DNA of 64,000 nt, from positions 496,001 through 560,000 of the forward strand of contig CP006667.1 of the NCBI GenBank assembly GCA_000471925.1. Direction: 5' to 3'. Positions within the stretch are counted from its first letter, which is position 1, and the number at the start of each line of letters is the position of its first letter. A program made the position numbers and the translations under genes. Shown here one piece after another: positions 53,653-62,976 of the stretch. The notes below the pieces were generated by a model. That model ran no database searches and was not told where the DNA came from. It saw only the letters and a list, made by a program, of their open reading frames with translations. Source of the stretch: Ralstonia pickettii DTP0602. Its GTDB lineage: Bacteria; Pseudomonadota; Gammaproteobacteria; Burkholderiales; Burkholderiaceae.

Positions 53653-54348
53653 GTGGAACTGCTGTCTTCCACCACATTCTGGATTGCGTTGGGATCAATC
53701 ATCCTGACCAACATCGTCCTGTCCGGCGACAACGCGGTGGTGATCGCGCTCGCCTCGCGCAACCTGCCGCCCGCCCAGCAGAAGAAAGCCATCTTCTGGG
53801 GCAGCGCCGCCGCCATCATCATGCGCGTGGTGCTGACCGTGGCCGCGGTCAAGCTGCTGAGCCTGCCCTACCTGAAGATCGTGGGCGCAGTGCTGCTGGT
53901 CTACATCGGCGTGCAACTGCTGACCGGCGATGACGACGAGGAAGGCCACGACGGCAAGGACGATATCTGGGCCGCCATCCGCACCATCCTGATCGCCGAC
54001 CTGGTGATGTCGCTGGACAACGTGGTCGCCGTGGCCGCCGCCGCGCAGAAGGGCCCCGAGGGCAGCCAGCTGATGCTGCTGATCATCGGCCTGGGCCTGT
54101 CGATTCCGCTGATCGTGTTCGGCAGCACGCTGCTGCTGAAGGTGATGGAACGTTTTCCGGTCATCATCGTGCTGGGCGCCGCGCTGCTGGGCTACCTGGC
54201 GGGTGAGATGCTGGTCAGCGATCCGGTTGACGCGGCCTGGTTCGAGGTCCACGTGCCGCATGCCCACCTGGTATTTGGCGCTGCGGGCGCGATTCTGGTG
54301 GTGATCATGGGCAAGCTGCTGAGCCGCCGGTCGGCGCAGGCGGCCTGA
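53653..54348 (+). CDS. TerC/YjbE-family integral membrane protein
   Basis: Membrane protein of the TerC family, 231 residues with seven predicted helices. FWIALGSIILTNIVLSGDNA near residues 9-28 and IADLVMSLDNVVAVAAAA near residues 115-132 carry the paired Asp/Asn motifs thought to bind metal. Relatives export manganese (MeeF/YkoY) or support tellurite resistance; the role here is inferred. The start is GTG 53653, with GAGGAG seven bases before it. A terminator follows directly. Confidence 0.88.
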   Translation: MELLSSTTFWIALGSIILTNIVLSGDNAVVIALASRNLPPAQQKKAIFWGSAAAIIMRVVLTVAAVKLLSLPYLKIVGAVLLVYIGVQLLTGDDDEEGHDGKDDIWAAIRTILIADLVMSLDNVVAVAAAAQKGPEGSQLMLLIIGLGLSIPLIVFGSTLLLKVMERFPVIIVLGAALLGYLAGEMLVSDPVDAAWFEVHVPHAHLVFGAAGAILVVIMGKLLSRRSAQAA

Positions 54349-54370
54349 CGGGGTCTTTGCCGAGGCGAGA

Positions 54371-54396
54371 AGGGCGGCCTGCTGGCCGCCCTTTTT
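54371..54396 (+). terminator. Intrinsic terminator after the terC gene
   Basis: Nine-base stem AGGGCGGCC / GGCCGCCCT with a four-base loop and a T5 tail, 22 bp after the stop codon. Confidence 0.9.
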
Positions 54397-54450
54397 GTTT
54401 GCGGTTGGCGAGGCCCCTGTCGGTGGGGTGGACAACTAACTCATGTGAGT

Positions 54451-54551
54451 GATCGCACATTTTGTCGCTTTGCCGGGTGGTAAGGGGCGCAGGTGACAAA
54501 TTTTGGCGCTCGTGGCCGACAAGCCCCTGCCGGGTGACGAATTTTGTCGCT
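54451..54551 (+). repeat. Three phased 19-bp direct repeats upstream of pilA
   Basis: Copies at 54451-54469, 54492-54510 and 54533-54551 share ATTTTGKCGCT; the second and third match over GGTGACRAATTTTGKCGCT. Start-to-start spacing is exactly 41 bp both times, about four helical turns, so the sites face the same side of DNA. They lie 30-130 bp upstream of a sigma54-type promoter, as expected for enhancer sites of an activator such as PilR. Confidence 0.75.
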
Positions 54552-54579
54552 TTTCACCTCATACGGATGGGGATGCCGC

Positions 54580-54595
54580 TGGCACACTTACTGCT
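54580..54595 (+). promoter_or_regulatory. Sigma54-type promoter of pilA
   Basis: TGGCACACTTACTGCT fits TGGCAC-N5-TTGCW, with GG and GC at the invariant 10-base spacing and one mismatch (C for T) in the -12 element. Transcription would start near 54607, about 58 bp before the pilA start. Sigma54/PilR control of pilA is known in Pseudomonas and other type IV pilus bacteria. Confidence 0.75.
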
Positions 54596-54664
54596 CAATG
54601 GTCCCCGCGTCACGAAACCGAAGACGTGCAACGCTTAACCAAAATCTCTTCGAGGGGTCAAATC

Positions 54665-55162
54665 ATGCAACGGGTACAACAACTGAAGAAGCTGGGCCGT
54701 CGTGTCCAGAAGGGCTTTACGCTGATCGAACTGATGATCGTGGTCGCGATCATCGGCATTTTGGCTGCAATCGCTATCCCGCAGTACCAGGATTACGTTA
54801 CCAAGTCGAAGTGGCAGAACAATATTTCCGACCTAGCGGCTCTCAAAACGGCCATTTCCCAGTGTCTCCAGGTCAACGCTGGTGATGGCTCGTTGTGCGA
54901 CACTGCGGGAGAGCTCAACATCACGTCGCTGCCGACGCCCAAGTACGGTACCGCCGCTGTTGTCCTAGTGGGCACTGCAGCCGTCGCTGGTCCGCCCGCA
55001 GTTCCGGGTAAAGTGAACGTCAAGTTCACTGGGAAAGCCGAGGTTGGCAGCTACATTTACGAAGCGGATTGGGCGCCGGACGCGACTGGCACTCAAGTTG
55101 CGTTCACGAAGGTCGGCACCGATAGCATTCCCGCTAATATTATGCCGGCGACGAACCGCTAA
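54665..55162 (+). CDS. pilA: Type IV pilin PilA
   Basis: Major subunit of type IV pili. The 165-residue prepilin has a 17-residue leader ending in Gly with basic residues, then the PilD cleavage and methylation site [21 protein letters not shown] with Phe+1 and Glu+5. The C-terminal domain has a Cys pair ([14 protein letters not shown], about residues 83-96) closer than the usual D-region loop, and many Ser/Thr residues suited to O-glycosylation. The next gene encodes a PglL-like oligosaccharyltransferase. Confidence 0.94.
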   Translation: MQRVQQLKKLGRRVQKGFTLIELMIVVAIIGILAAIAIPQYQDYVTKSKWQNNISDLAALKTAISQCLQVNAGDGSLCDTAGELNITSLPTPKYGTAAVVLVGTAAVAGPPAVPGKVNVKFTGKAEVGSYIYEADWAPDATGTQVAFTKVGTDSIPANIMPATNR

Positions 55163-55188
55163 TCACTGCTGTATAGTGGATTGGACGT

Positions 55189-55210
55189 AAGGCGCCTTCG
55201 GGCGCTTTTT
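55189..55210 (+). terminator. Intrinsic terminator after pilA
   Basis: Stem GCGCC / GGCGC extended by A-T and G-T pairs, loop TTCG, then a TTTTT tail. It lies 27 bp after the pilA stop and 54 bp before the next gene, so pilA would be transcribed mostly alone. Confidence 0.82.
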
Positions 55211-55263
55211 CTTTATCTACGCCCCAAGCTATCATGCGCCTTTTCCCCTAAACAGGCGTCCCG

Positions 55264-57075
55264 ATGCAGCCGTCCAGGCCCTTTCCACCGTCGGCCGCCC
55301 TCATCGCAGCAATCGTCGCCCCGCTGCTAGTCTCCCGGCACACTCTGCCGCTCGCGACGTTCTATGGCGAATGGATCGCAGCACTGTGTGCCATCGCCGT
55401 CTTCGCCGTCCATGCGATCCGCAAGCCCGCCGTTGCGACGGCGGAAGGCTTTGTGTCGTTACCGTGGGTCTCGTTTCTGTTCCTCTGGTTAACCGCCATC
55501 AGCCTCATTCTCGGCGCCCTCGGCCGCCCTGACATCACCGGCAGCCGCACCGTCACGGTCCTCACGCTGATCCTCGGCGCCACAGTGACCTGCGCCGCAT
55601 GGTGGCACCGCCGCGCGACAGCAACGAGCACGCAGGATATCGGCGATGCCTTCGCCACCGCCTTCCTCATCGCCGGCCTGCTCGGCACCGTTACGCAGTG
55701 GGTGCAACTGTTCCATCTCGAGACCCGCGCCTTCGGCCTCGTCTCCACTTACTTCTACGACGACAACCGCCGCCTATGGGGCAACCTGAACCAGCCCAAC
55801 CACCAGGCCACGGTGCACGGGCTCGCGCTGGCGGCAACCGTGTGGCTCGCTTCGCGCGGCAAGCTTCGTTTTCCGATGTGGCTCACAGCAGTCGCACTGC
55901 TGGAGAGCGGAATCGTCTTGTCTGGCTCGCGCACTGGCGTGCTGCACGTCGGCCTGGCCGCGGTCTACGCGCTGGTAGCCGCATGGCTGGCGCGCGGCAC
56001 ACCGCGCGAGGCGGACCCGATGCGGCGTGCTTCGGGGCTGGTGGTAGCCGCAGTCGTGATGGTCGTGATGCTGCTGACCCTGCAACCAGCGATCCGCACT
56101 GCCGGCCAACTGCTGGACTGGCGCTTGTTCGACACCATCGCGCAACTCGAAGCCAAAGACCAGATGTCCGCGCGCAGCGCACTGTGGGCGCATGCCGTGG
56201 CGATGTTCCGCGCGCATCCGTGGTTCGGCGTGGGCTGGGGCGAGTTCGGCTGGTCACAGTTCCTGCAGTTGCCGCAGGTCGGCATGAAGGTCGAGATGGC
56301 CCTGCATGCCCACAACGCCATGCTCGACCTGCTGGCAAAGACCGGTATCGCCGGGACGACCGGCGTCGCGGTCATTCTTGCCACCTGGCTGTGGCGCGTG
56401 GTGCGGGCGAGGCTGTGGAAGGCCGATGCCGACGAGCGCCGCCAGACCGTGCTGATGCTCGCCTGGCTGGCGATGCTGTGCGCACATTCGATGCTCGAAT
56501 ACCCGCTGCACTACCTGTATTTCTTCCTGCCGTTCTGCTTCCTGCTCGGCTGGCTGGAGCCATCGGGCTTCGGGCACTGGCGCATGCCAGTGCCGTTGGC
56601 GCGGGGACTCACGCTCGCGTTCGCCGTGGTTGCCGTGACAGTGCTGGCGACGATGTGGCAGGACTATCGCCGCGCCGAGGCCCGCGAATACGCGACCGGC
56701 GCGGCCCGCAACGCACTGCCGATGCCGCGCTTCTGGTTCCGCCAGCATGCGCAGGCCGATGCCGCCGGGCAGGCCGTCATCACGCCGGACAACGCGGCTG
56801 AGCTGCTGCCCGCCCATATCGCCGCGGTGCACCTGCTGCCGACGCCGACGATGATCTCGCGCACCGCATGGCTGCTGGCGCTGACCGGCGATCCCGCGCA
56901 GGGCCGCCTGTGGATGGAGCGGCTGCGCTGGTACTACCTCGGCGATGAAGTGGCGCAGTATGCGGCGATCGCGCAGGCGTGCCGCGAAGTAAAGCCGGAG
57001 CAGCGCCCGCAGGCGTTCTGCGCGTGGGTCAGCGACCGCTCGCGCCGGCTGTCGGAATGGAGCCGCCGGGACTAG
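55264..57075 (+). CDS. pglL: PglL/TfpO-type protein O-oligosaccharyltransferase (Wzy_C domain)
   Basis: Inner-membrane enzyme that transfers a lipid-linked oligosaccharide to Ser/Thr of pilin in the periplasm. The 603-residue protein has about a dozen membrane helices, the family motif WGNLNQPNHQATVHGLAL near residues 175-192 (with the conserved NQxNH), a Wzy_C region with FGVGWGEFGWSQF and HAHNAMLDLLAKTGI, and MLEYPLHYLYFFLPFCFLLG. The C-terminal 150 residues form a soluble domain. Location directly after pilA supports pilin as substrate; O-antigen ligases share the fold but not this synteny. Confidence 0.88.
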   Translation: MQPSRPFPPSAALIAAIVAPLLVSRHTLPLATFYGEWIAALCAIAVFAVHAIRKPAVATAEGFVSLPWVSFLFLWLTAISLILGALGRPDITGSRTVTVLTLILGATVTCAAWWHRRATATSTQDIGDAFATAFLIAGLLGTVTQWVQLFHLETRAFGLVSTYFYDDNRRLWGNLNQPNHQATVHGLALAATVWLASRGKLRFPMWLTAVALLESGIVLSGSRTGVLHVGLAAVYALVAAWLARGTPREADPMRRASGLVVAAVVMVVMLLTLQPAIRTAGQLLDWRLFDTIAQLEAKDQMSARSALWAHAVAMFRAHPWFGVGWGEFGWSQFLQLPQVGMKVEMALHAHNAMLDLLAKTGIAGTTGVAVILATWLWRVVRARLWKADADERRQTVLMLAWLAMLCAHSMLEYPLHYLYFFLPFCFLLGWLEPSGFGHWRMPVPLARGLTLAFAVVAVTVLATMWQDYRRAEAREYATGAARNALPMPRFWFRQHAQADAAGQAVITPDNAAELLPAHIAAVHLLPTPTMISRTAWLLALTGDPAQGRLWMERLRWYYLGDEVAQYAAIAQACREVKPEQRPQAFCAWVSDRSRRLSEWSRRD

Positions 57076-57578
57076 TAGTACGGGGCGTAGTAGGCCGGCG
57101 GCGGGGGCGCGTAGTAGTAACGCGGCGCCGGAGCCGGCGCCGCGGCCACCCGCCCGCCTACCGGCACGCGGTTGCCGCTGGCATACATGCACTGCACGTA
57201 GGCGGCATCGTATTGCCGTTGCGTGCCGTAGCCTGCGTACTGCGCATTGCCGGCCCCGAACGCGGCGCCGGTCAGCAGGCCCAGGCCCGCGCCCACCGCC
57301 GCACCCGATCCGCCATCGAAGGCCGCGCCGGCCGCCGCACCCAGCGCGGTGCCGACCACGGCGCTGCCGACAGCCGCATTGTTGGCGGCCTGCGACGACG
57401 AGACGCCGCCCACCTGGCCAAGCGCGAACTGGCGGCAGTTGTAGTCGTCGGCGCGAAACTGGTCGAAGCTCTTGCCGGTGCCCGGTAGCGCCATCACGCT
57501 GGGGCCCGAGGGCATTACGACGCAGGCGCCGAGGGTCAGGGTGGCCACGGCCAGCGTGGCCCGGGTCAGGGCATGCAT
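57072..57578 (-). CDS. Lipoprotein with glycine-zipper domain
   Basis: A 168-residue predicted lipoprotein: signal MHALTRATLAVATLTLGAC with lipobox LGAC giving Cys-19. Residues 70-110 form a glycine-zipper region (AVGSAVVGTALGAAAGAAFDGG, then GAGLGLLTGAAFG) that can pack in or through the outer membrane. The C-terminus is Ala/Pro/Tyr-rich (PAPAPRYYYAPPPPAYY). The stop overlaps that of the convergent pglL gene. Function unknown; related small proteins are envelope-stress associated. Confidence 0.8.
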   Translation of the reverse strand: MHALTRATLAVATLTLGACVVMPSGPSVMALPGTGKSFDQFRADDYNCRQFALGQVGGVSSSQAANNAAVGSAVVGTALGAAAGAAFDGGSGAAVGAGLGLLTGAAFGAGNAQYAGYGTQRQYDAAYVQCMYASGNRVPVGGRVAAAPAPAPRYYYAPPPPAYYAPYY

Positions 57579-57592
57579 GGTGTCACCCCGCG

Positions 57593-58030
57593 TCAGGAGT
57601 TGGGCGGCGGTTGGGCCGGTACGCGCTGCCAGCCGCCGGGACAGGACTGCACGTAGGGGTAGTAGCCTTCGGGCTGGTTGCAGTGGTACCACCAGCCCTG
57701 ATCCTGCGGCACGGCGCTGTCCGGGCCGGGGGCCGGCACCGGGCCGTTCGGGCCCTGTTCGATGTACTGCGGCGGCGCCGCGGGCACGGCGACCATCGGG
57801 GGCTGGTAGTAGTAGGGAGCCGGGTAGGCGTAGGGGTAGCCGCCATAGAACACGCCGGGCCCGAAATAGAGGCCCACGCCGACGCGCGTGCGCGTCTGGA
57901 CAAAGCCGCCGCGTGCGTCGCTATCGTGCCAAACGGCATCGTGGAAATCGGCCCGCCCGGCGAGGGCGGCGCCGCTCGCGGCCGTCGCCGCCAGTGCCAG
58001 GGCCAGCTGGCAGAGCATGCGCCCGTTCAT
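57593..58030 (-). CDS. Secreted Tyr/Pro-rich protein of unknown function
   Basis: A 145-residue protein with a signal peptide (MLCQLALALAATAASGAALAG, cleaved near residue 25). The mature part has VWHDSDARGGF, a Tyr/Pro-rich stretch (YFGPGVFYGGYPYAYPAPYY) and a C-terminal WWYHCNQPEGYYPYVQSCPG motif with two Cys, which recurs in small secreted Burkholderiales proteins. It lies 14 bp upstream of the glycine-zipper lipoprotein gene, so they are cotranscribed. ATG 58030 is preferred to upstream codons because the signal begins there. Confidence 0.78.
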   Translation of the reverse strand: MNGRMLCQLALALAATAASGAALAGRADFHDAVWHDSDARGGFVQTRTRVGVGLYFGPGVFYGGYPYAYPAPYYYQPPMVAVPAAPPQYIEQGPNGPVPAPGPDSAVPQDQGWWYHCNQPEGYYPYVQSCPGGWQRVPAQPPPNS

Positions 58031-58249
58031 GGTATTCACCTCATCCCCGCACGCGCCATATGGCGCGCCACGGGCAGAGACCGCCGGCCGCGAATTGCGC
58101 CGGCCCGCAATCGTATTGAATACCAAATTGTCACGCGCCGGCGCCGGCGCGGCGTACGTGGAAATGCGGCGTTACCTTTATTACCGGGGAACGACAGTGG
58201 CGTTAGACGGTGTGATACGGCGCAACGGGGCGCGTGAGTCTCGGGCCAA

Positions 58250-58294
58250 TGGGAAGCATTGCTGGCGGCTGGTTTGTCCCCTGAATGCTTCCCA
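58250..58294. repeat. 11-bp inverted repeat just downstream of hmp
   Basis: TGGGAAGCATT / AATGCTTCCCA, perfect, with a 23-base loop. It could end hmp transcription from the right, though no T-run follows on the minus strand. The rest of the 275-bp gap (58031-58305) shows nothing recognisable. Confidence 0.55.
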
Positions 58295-58305
58295 CTGCCT
58301 TGCTG

Positions 58306-59604
<1,299 letters not shown>

Positions 59605-59747
59605 CTAGGTGAGAGGTTCCTGACGGAGCAACGAAGCCGTGGTAATGGACGAGATCGAAGTCGGCTTCGCTGAAGCACTTCCGCGTCTCGCTATTACGAT
59701 TTACCCCGATACGGGACGTAAGCCGGTTCTCGTAGACTGAGGCCTAA

Positions 59748-59815
59748 GTCGGAACGAACTTAGCCAAAGGCGGCCACCCATACGGGCCGCAACCCCACGT
59801 CTACTTCGTTCCGAC
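59748..59815. repeat. Nested inverted repeat (structured RNA or small mobile element candidate)
   Basis: Outer arms GTCGGAACGAA (59748-59758) and TTCGTTCCGAC (59805-59815) are a perfect 11-bp inverted repeat. Between them a second stem GCGGCC / GGCCGC lies around 59771-59790. On the plus strand an intrinsic terminator follows 13 bp later, which suggests a short transcribed RNA; a REP/MITE-like element is the alternative. Confidence 0.5.
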
Positions 59816-59827
59816 CCCCTACCCACC

Positions 59828-59845
59828 AACCCGCTTCGGCGGGTT
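59828..59845 (+). terminator. Plus-strand intrinsic terminator in the hmp-moaC gap
   Basis: Seven-base stem AACCCGC / GCGGGTT with loop TTCG, then TTCCTGTTT. There is no annotated plus-strand gene to its left for more than 2 kb, so it implies an unannotated rightward transcript or a fortuitous hairpin. Confidence 0.6.
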
Positions 59846-59896
59846 TCCTGTTTGCGCTTCCTGGTTTTGCCGCGAGCCGGGGGATCGCCGGATCAA

Positions 59897-60382
59897 CTAC
59901 TTAGTGCCGCCCGCCACCCAGTCGCCCGACTTGCCGCCGTGCTTCTCCAGCAGCTTCACATTGCCCATCACCATGCCCCGGTCCACCGCCTTGCACATGT
60001 CGTAGATCGTCAGCAGCGCCACCTGCACGCCGGTCAGCGCCTCCATTTCCACGCCGGTCTGGCCGCGGGTCTCGGTGCGCACGGTGCAGGCGACGGTGGC
60101 GGCCGCTTCGTCCAGCGCGAACTCGACCGCGACCTTGGTCAGGCCGATCGGGTGGCACAGCGGGATCAGGTCGGCGGTGCGCTTGGTGGCCATGATCGCC
60201 GCCACGCGCGCGATGCCCAGCACGTCGCCCTTCTTGGCGCTGCCGTCGCGCACCAGCGCAAAGGTGGCGGGTTGCATGGTGATGGTGCCGGTGGCCACGG
60301 CCACGCGGTGCGTGCTGGCCTTGTCGCCGACGTCGACCATATGGGCTTGTCCGGCGGTATCGAAATGGGTGAGCTGGGACAT
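59897..60382 (-). CDS. moaC: Cyclic pyranopterin monophosphate synthase
   Basis: Molybdenum cofactor biosynthesis enzyme acting after MoaA. The 161-residue protein starts [21 protein letters not shown], and has [17 protein letters not shown] near residues 74-90 with the conserved His, [20 protein letters not shown] near residues 102-121, and the catalytic Lys in [11 protein letters not shown]. It stands alone and is divergent from the bepA-like gene. Confidence 0.95.
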   Translation of the reverse strand: MSQLTHFDTAGQAHMVDVGDKASTHRVAVATGTITMQPATFALVRDGSAKKGDVLGIARVAAIMATKRTADLIPLCHPIGLTKVAVEFALDEAAATVACTVRTETRGQTGVEMEALTGVQVALLTIYDMCKAVDRGMVMGNVKLLEKHGGKSGDWVAGGTK

Positions 60383-60477
60383 GGCAGAATTTCCGGCGGG
60401 ACTTCGGGCGGGTGGCCTTCGGTGTGTGAGAGAACCATCCGATGGGAACGGCTACTGGAGGCCGCTATCATAGCAAC

Positions 60478-62301
60478 ATGCCAAAACCCCCTTCGCTTCG
60501 CAGCTCTGCCGCACGCGGCCGTGACGCCGCGGCGGACGCCGTTCCTGGCGGCTGTGCGTCACATCGTGGCGATGGCGACGCATGGGCGCCCTGGCGGCGG
60601 CCGCTGGCGGCGCTGCTGGCGCTGACCTTCGCGGCGCCGGCATGGCCGCAGGGTACGCCCCGGACGCCGGCGGCAGCGGGCACGCCGCCCGCGACGACAG
60701 CCGTCAGCCGCCCACCGCCGGCACCGGCGCCGACGGTCTCGTCGGAGGCCAGCGACCAGGTCTACGACAACCTGAACCGCAGCATAAAGGCCGGCCAGAA
60801 ATCCGAGTTCGGCCTGCGCACCAACAATCCCGTGGTGGAAGCCGGCGGCGTGCAGTTGCCGGACATGGGCGACCCGTCCACCGCCTCGCTGTCGCCCGAT
60901 ATGGAAAAGCGGCTGGGCGACCGCTTCATGCGCGATATCCGCCGCGACCCGCTGTACGTGTCGGACCCGCTGCTGTCCGACTACCTGAACGCGCTCGGCT
61001 ACCGGCTGGTGCAGGCCGCGCGGCGCCAGAATATTTCCGGCTCGACCGGTGCCGGCACCTTTGCCACCGGCTTCGACCTGTTCGCGGTGCGCGACCGCAG
61101 CATCAACGCCTTTGCCATGCCGGGTGGTTATATCGGCGTGCATACCGGGCTGCTGGTGCAGTCCGACACCGAGTCGGAACTGGCCTCGGTGCTCGGCCAT
61201 GAAATCGGCCACGTGATGCAGCGCCATATCGCGCGCGGCATCACCTCGCAGGACCAGTCGATGTGGATCGCGCTGGCTTCGATGGTGCTGGCGGGGCTGG
61301 CCGCCACGCGCAGCCCCGATGCCGCGGCGGCGCTGGCGATGGGCGGGCAGGGCGCGGCCATCGCCAACAAGCTGTCGTTCTCGCGCGGTGCCGAGCGCGA
61401 GGCCGACCGCGTCGGCTTCCAGATCATGACCGCGGCGGCCTTCGACCCGCAGGGCATGCCGGACTTCTTCATGCGGCTGCAGCGCGTGTCCGGCACCGCC
61501 GAGAACTCGGTGCCGTCCTATGTGCGCACCCACCCGCTGACCTCGGAGCGGATCGCCGACATGCAGGACCGCGTCAGGCATGTCAGCGAACGCAAGGTCG
61601 CCAATACGCCGGAGTACGAGTTCGCGCGGATGCGCGCGCGCGTGATCCAGGAGTCGTCGCCGGGCGAGTTGCAGAACCTGCGTTCCGCGCTGCGCGCGCA
61701 GTTGCCGGGCGCGTCGGCGGTGCGGGCGCCGGCGCTGCACTACGGTATTGCCTTTGCCGAGCAGCGGCTGGGCCGCTACCCCGCCGGCGAGCAGGAGCTT
61801 GCCGAGGCCCGGCGGCTCTATGGCACCATCCCCGGCGCCAGTTCCGGCAGCCCGATGCTGGATGTGATGGCGGTCGAACTGGCCCGCGCGCAGGGCCGCG
61901 TGCCCGAGGCGCTCAGCCAGGCCAGCGCGTCGATGAAGGCCTTCCCGCTGTCGCACGCGGTGTCCGTGGTCTATGCCGAGACCCTGGTCGGCTCAGGCCG
62001 CTATGACGACGCGGTGCGCTTCCTGCGCGAACGCACGCGCCAGGAAACCACCCGCAGCGAATGGTGGGAGATGCTGGCGCGCGCCTACGCGGGCCAGGGC
62101 AAGCGGCTGCAGCAGCACCAGGCGTTGGCCGAGAAGTATGCGATGGACGGCGCCTACCAGGCCGCCATCGAGCAACTACAGATCGCGCGCAAGGCCGGCG
62201 ACGGCGATTTCTATGCGCTGTCGGAAGTCGATGCGCGGCTGCACCAGTTGGAGCGCCAGTACCGCGAAGACAAGCAGGACAGCAAGGGCATACCGAACTG
62301 A
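60478..62301 (+). CDS. bepA: BepA/YfgC-like M48 metalloprotease with TPR domain
   Basis: Periplasmic zinc protease and chaperone that degrades or matures outer-membrane proteins such as LptD. From ATG 60478 the protein has 607 residues: a long N-terminal stretch with signal-like helix (PLAALLALTFAAPAWPQG) and a Pro/Ala linker, an M48 domain with SVLGHEIGHVMQRH near residues 238-251 (HExxH) and the third ligand in RGAEREADRVGFQI, then TPR repeats to the end. An alternative start at 60442 adds 12 residues. E. coli BepA is about 487 residues; the extra length is N-terminal. Confidence 0.9.
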   Translation: MPKPPSLRSSAARGRDAAADAVPGGCASHRGDGDAWAPWRRPLAALLALTFAAPAWPQGTPRTPAAAGTPPATTAVSRPPPAPAPTVSSEASDQVYDNLNRSIKAGQKSEFGLRTNNPVVEAGGVQLPDMGDPSTASLSPDMEKRLGDRFMRDIRRDPLYVSDPLLSDYLNALGYRLVQAARRQNISGSTGAGTFATGFDLFAVRDRSINAFAMPGGYIGVHTGLLVQSDTESELASVLGHEIGHVMQRHIARGITSQDQSMWIALASMVLAGLAATRSPDAAAALAMGGQGAAIANKLSFSRGAEREADRVGFQIMTAAAFDPQGMPDFFMRLQRVSGTAENSVPSYVRTHPLTSERIADMQDRVRHVSERKVANTPEYEFARMRARVIQESSPGELQNLRSALRAQLPGASAVRAPALHYGIAFAEQRLGRYPAGEQELAEARRLYGTIPGASSGSPMLDVMAVELARAQGRVPEALSQASASMKAFPLSHAVSVVYAETLVGSGRYDDAVRFLRERTRQETTRSEWWEMLARAYAGQGKRLQQHQALAEKYAMDGAYQAAIEQLQIARKAGDGDFYALSEVDARLHQLERQYREDKQDSKGIPN

Positions 62302-62343
62302 CAGCGGGTACCGCCGCCTTTCACACTGCATTCAGCACTGCGT

Positions 62344-62934
62344 TCAGGCCGCCGGCGGCTCCGGCTGGCGTACGAAGCCGAAGCGCTTCGGCACCTCGTC
62401 CTCGGCGATCGGCTCGATCGGCAGGTCACGGCCGGCGTGATGGAACACGCCCAGTTCGGTGCCGCAGGCCTCGCCGTGCCACGTGCTGGCGCCGCTGAAC
62501 AGTTCCAGGTCGTGGTCGTGCAGCAGCGCGGCCTGCAGCGCCGGCGCGGCATCTGCCGCCATGCCTTCCACGGTGCCGGCCAGCACCACGTTGCCATGTT
62601 CGTCGGCGTAGCAGGCTTGCAGCGCAAACGGCTGCTGCGTGGTCGTGCGCAGCGTGCCCTCGTGCAGCCGCACGATCCACGGCGCATAGGCCAGCGACAC
62701 GAACACCCGCTGCGGCCCGTTCTGGAAGAACCAGGCGCCGCGCTCGTCGCACAGGTAGTTGCGTTCGATGAAGGCGACCAGCGCCTCGTGGCGGATCGGA
62801 TCGCCCGAGAGCCCGTGCTCCTGGGCGTACTCGTTGCGCAGGCGCCACTGGCCGCGCCGGTCCAGCGCGAGCCAGCCGTAGGCGTTGGGCACGTTGGGCC
62901 AGCGCGCCATGGCTTGCCTGACGATCTCGTCCAT
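62344..62934 (-). CDS. Conserved hypothetical protein, 196 aa
   Basis: A soluble protein without signal or membrane segments. It begins MDEIVRQAMARWPNVPNAYG and contains WLALDRRGQWRLRNEYAQEHG, HEALVAFIERNYLCDERGAWFFQNGPQRVFVSL, and a C-terminal TELGVFHHAGRDLPIEPI. I recognise it as a conserved Burkholderiales family of DUF type (possibly DUF2946/2944) but cannot name it with certainty. It lies 42 bp downstream of the YheT-type hydrolase gene and convergent with bepA, so it probably shares the hydrolase transcript. Confidence 0.75.
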   Translation of the reverse strand: MDEIVRQAMARWPNVPNAYGWLALDRRGQWRLRNEYAQEHGLSGDPIRHEALVAFIERNYLCDERGAWFFQNGPQRVFVSLAYAPWIVRLHEGTLRTTTQQPFALQACYADEHGNVVLAGTVEGMAADAAPALQAALLHDHDLELFSGASTWHGEACGTELGVFHHAGRDLPIEPIAEDEVPKRFGFVRQPEPPAA

Positions 62935-62976
62935 GTTCTGTCTCCTCTGCGGGCGGGCGGCGGTACCGCGCCCGCC

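Noticed and set aside
59645..59740. 31-codon ORF on the plus strand before the nested repeat
   Set aside because: No Shine-Dalgarno, no hydrophobic or domain signal, and it sits in structured sequence; not called as a gene.
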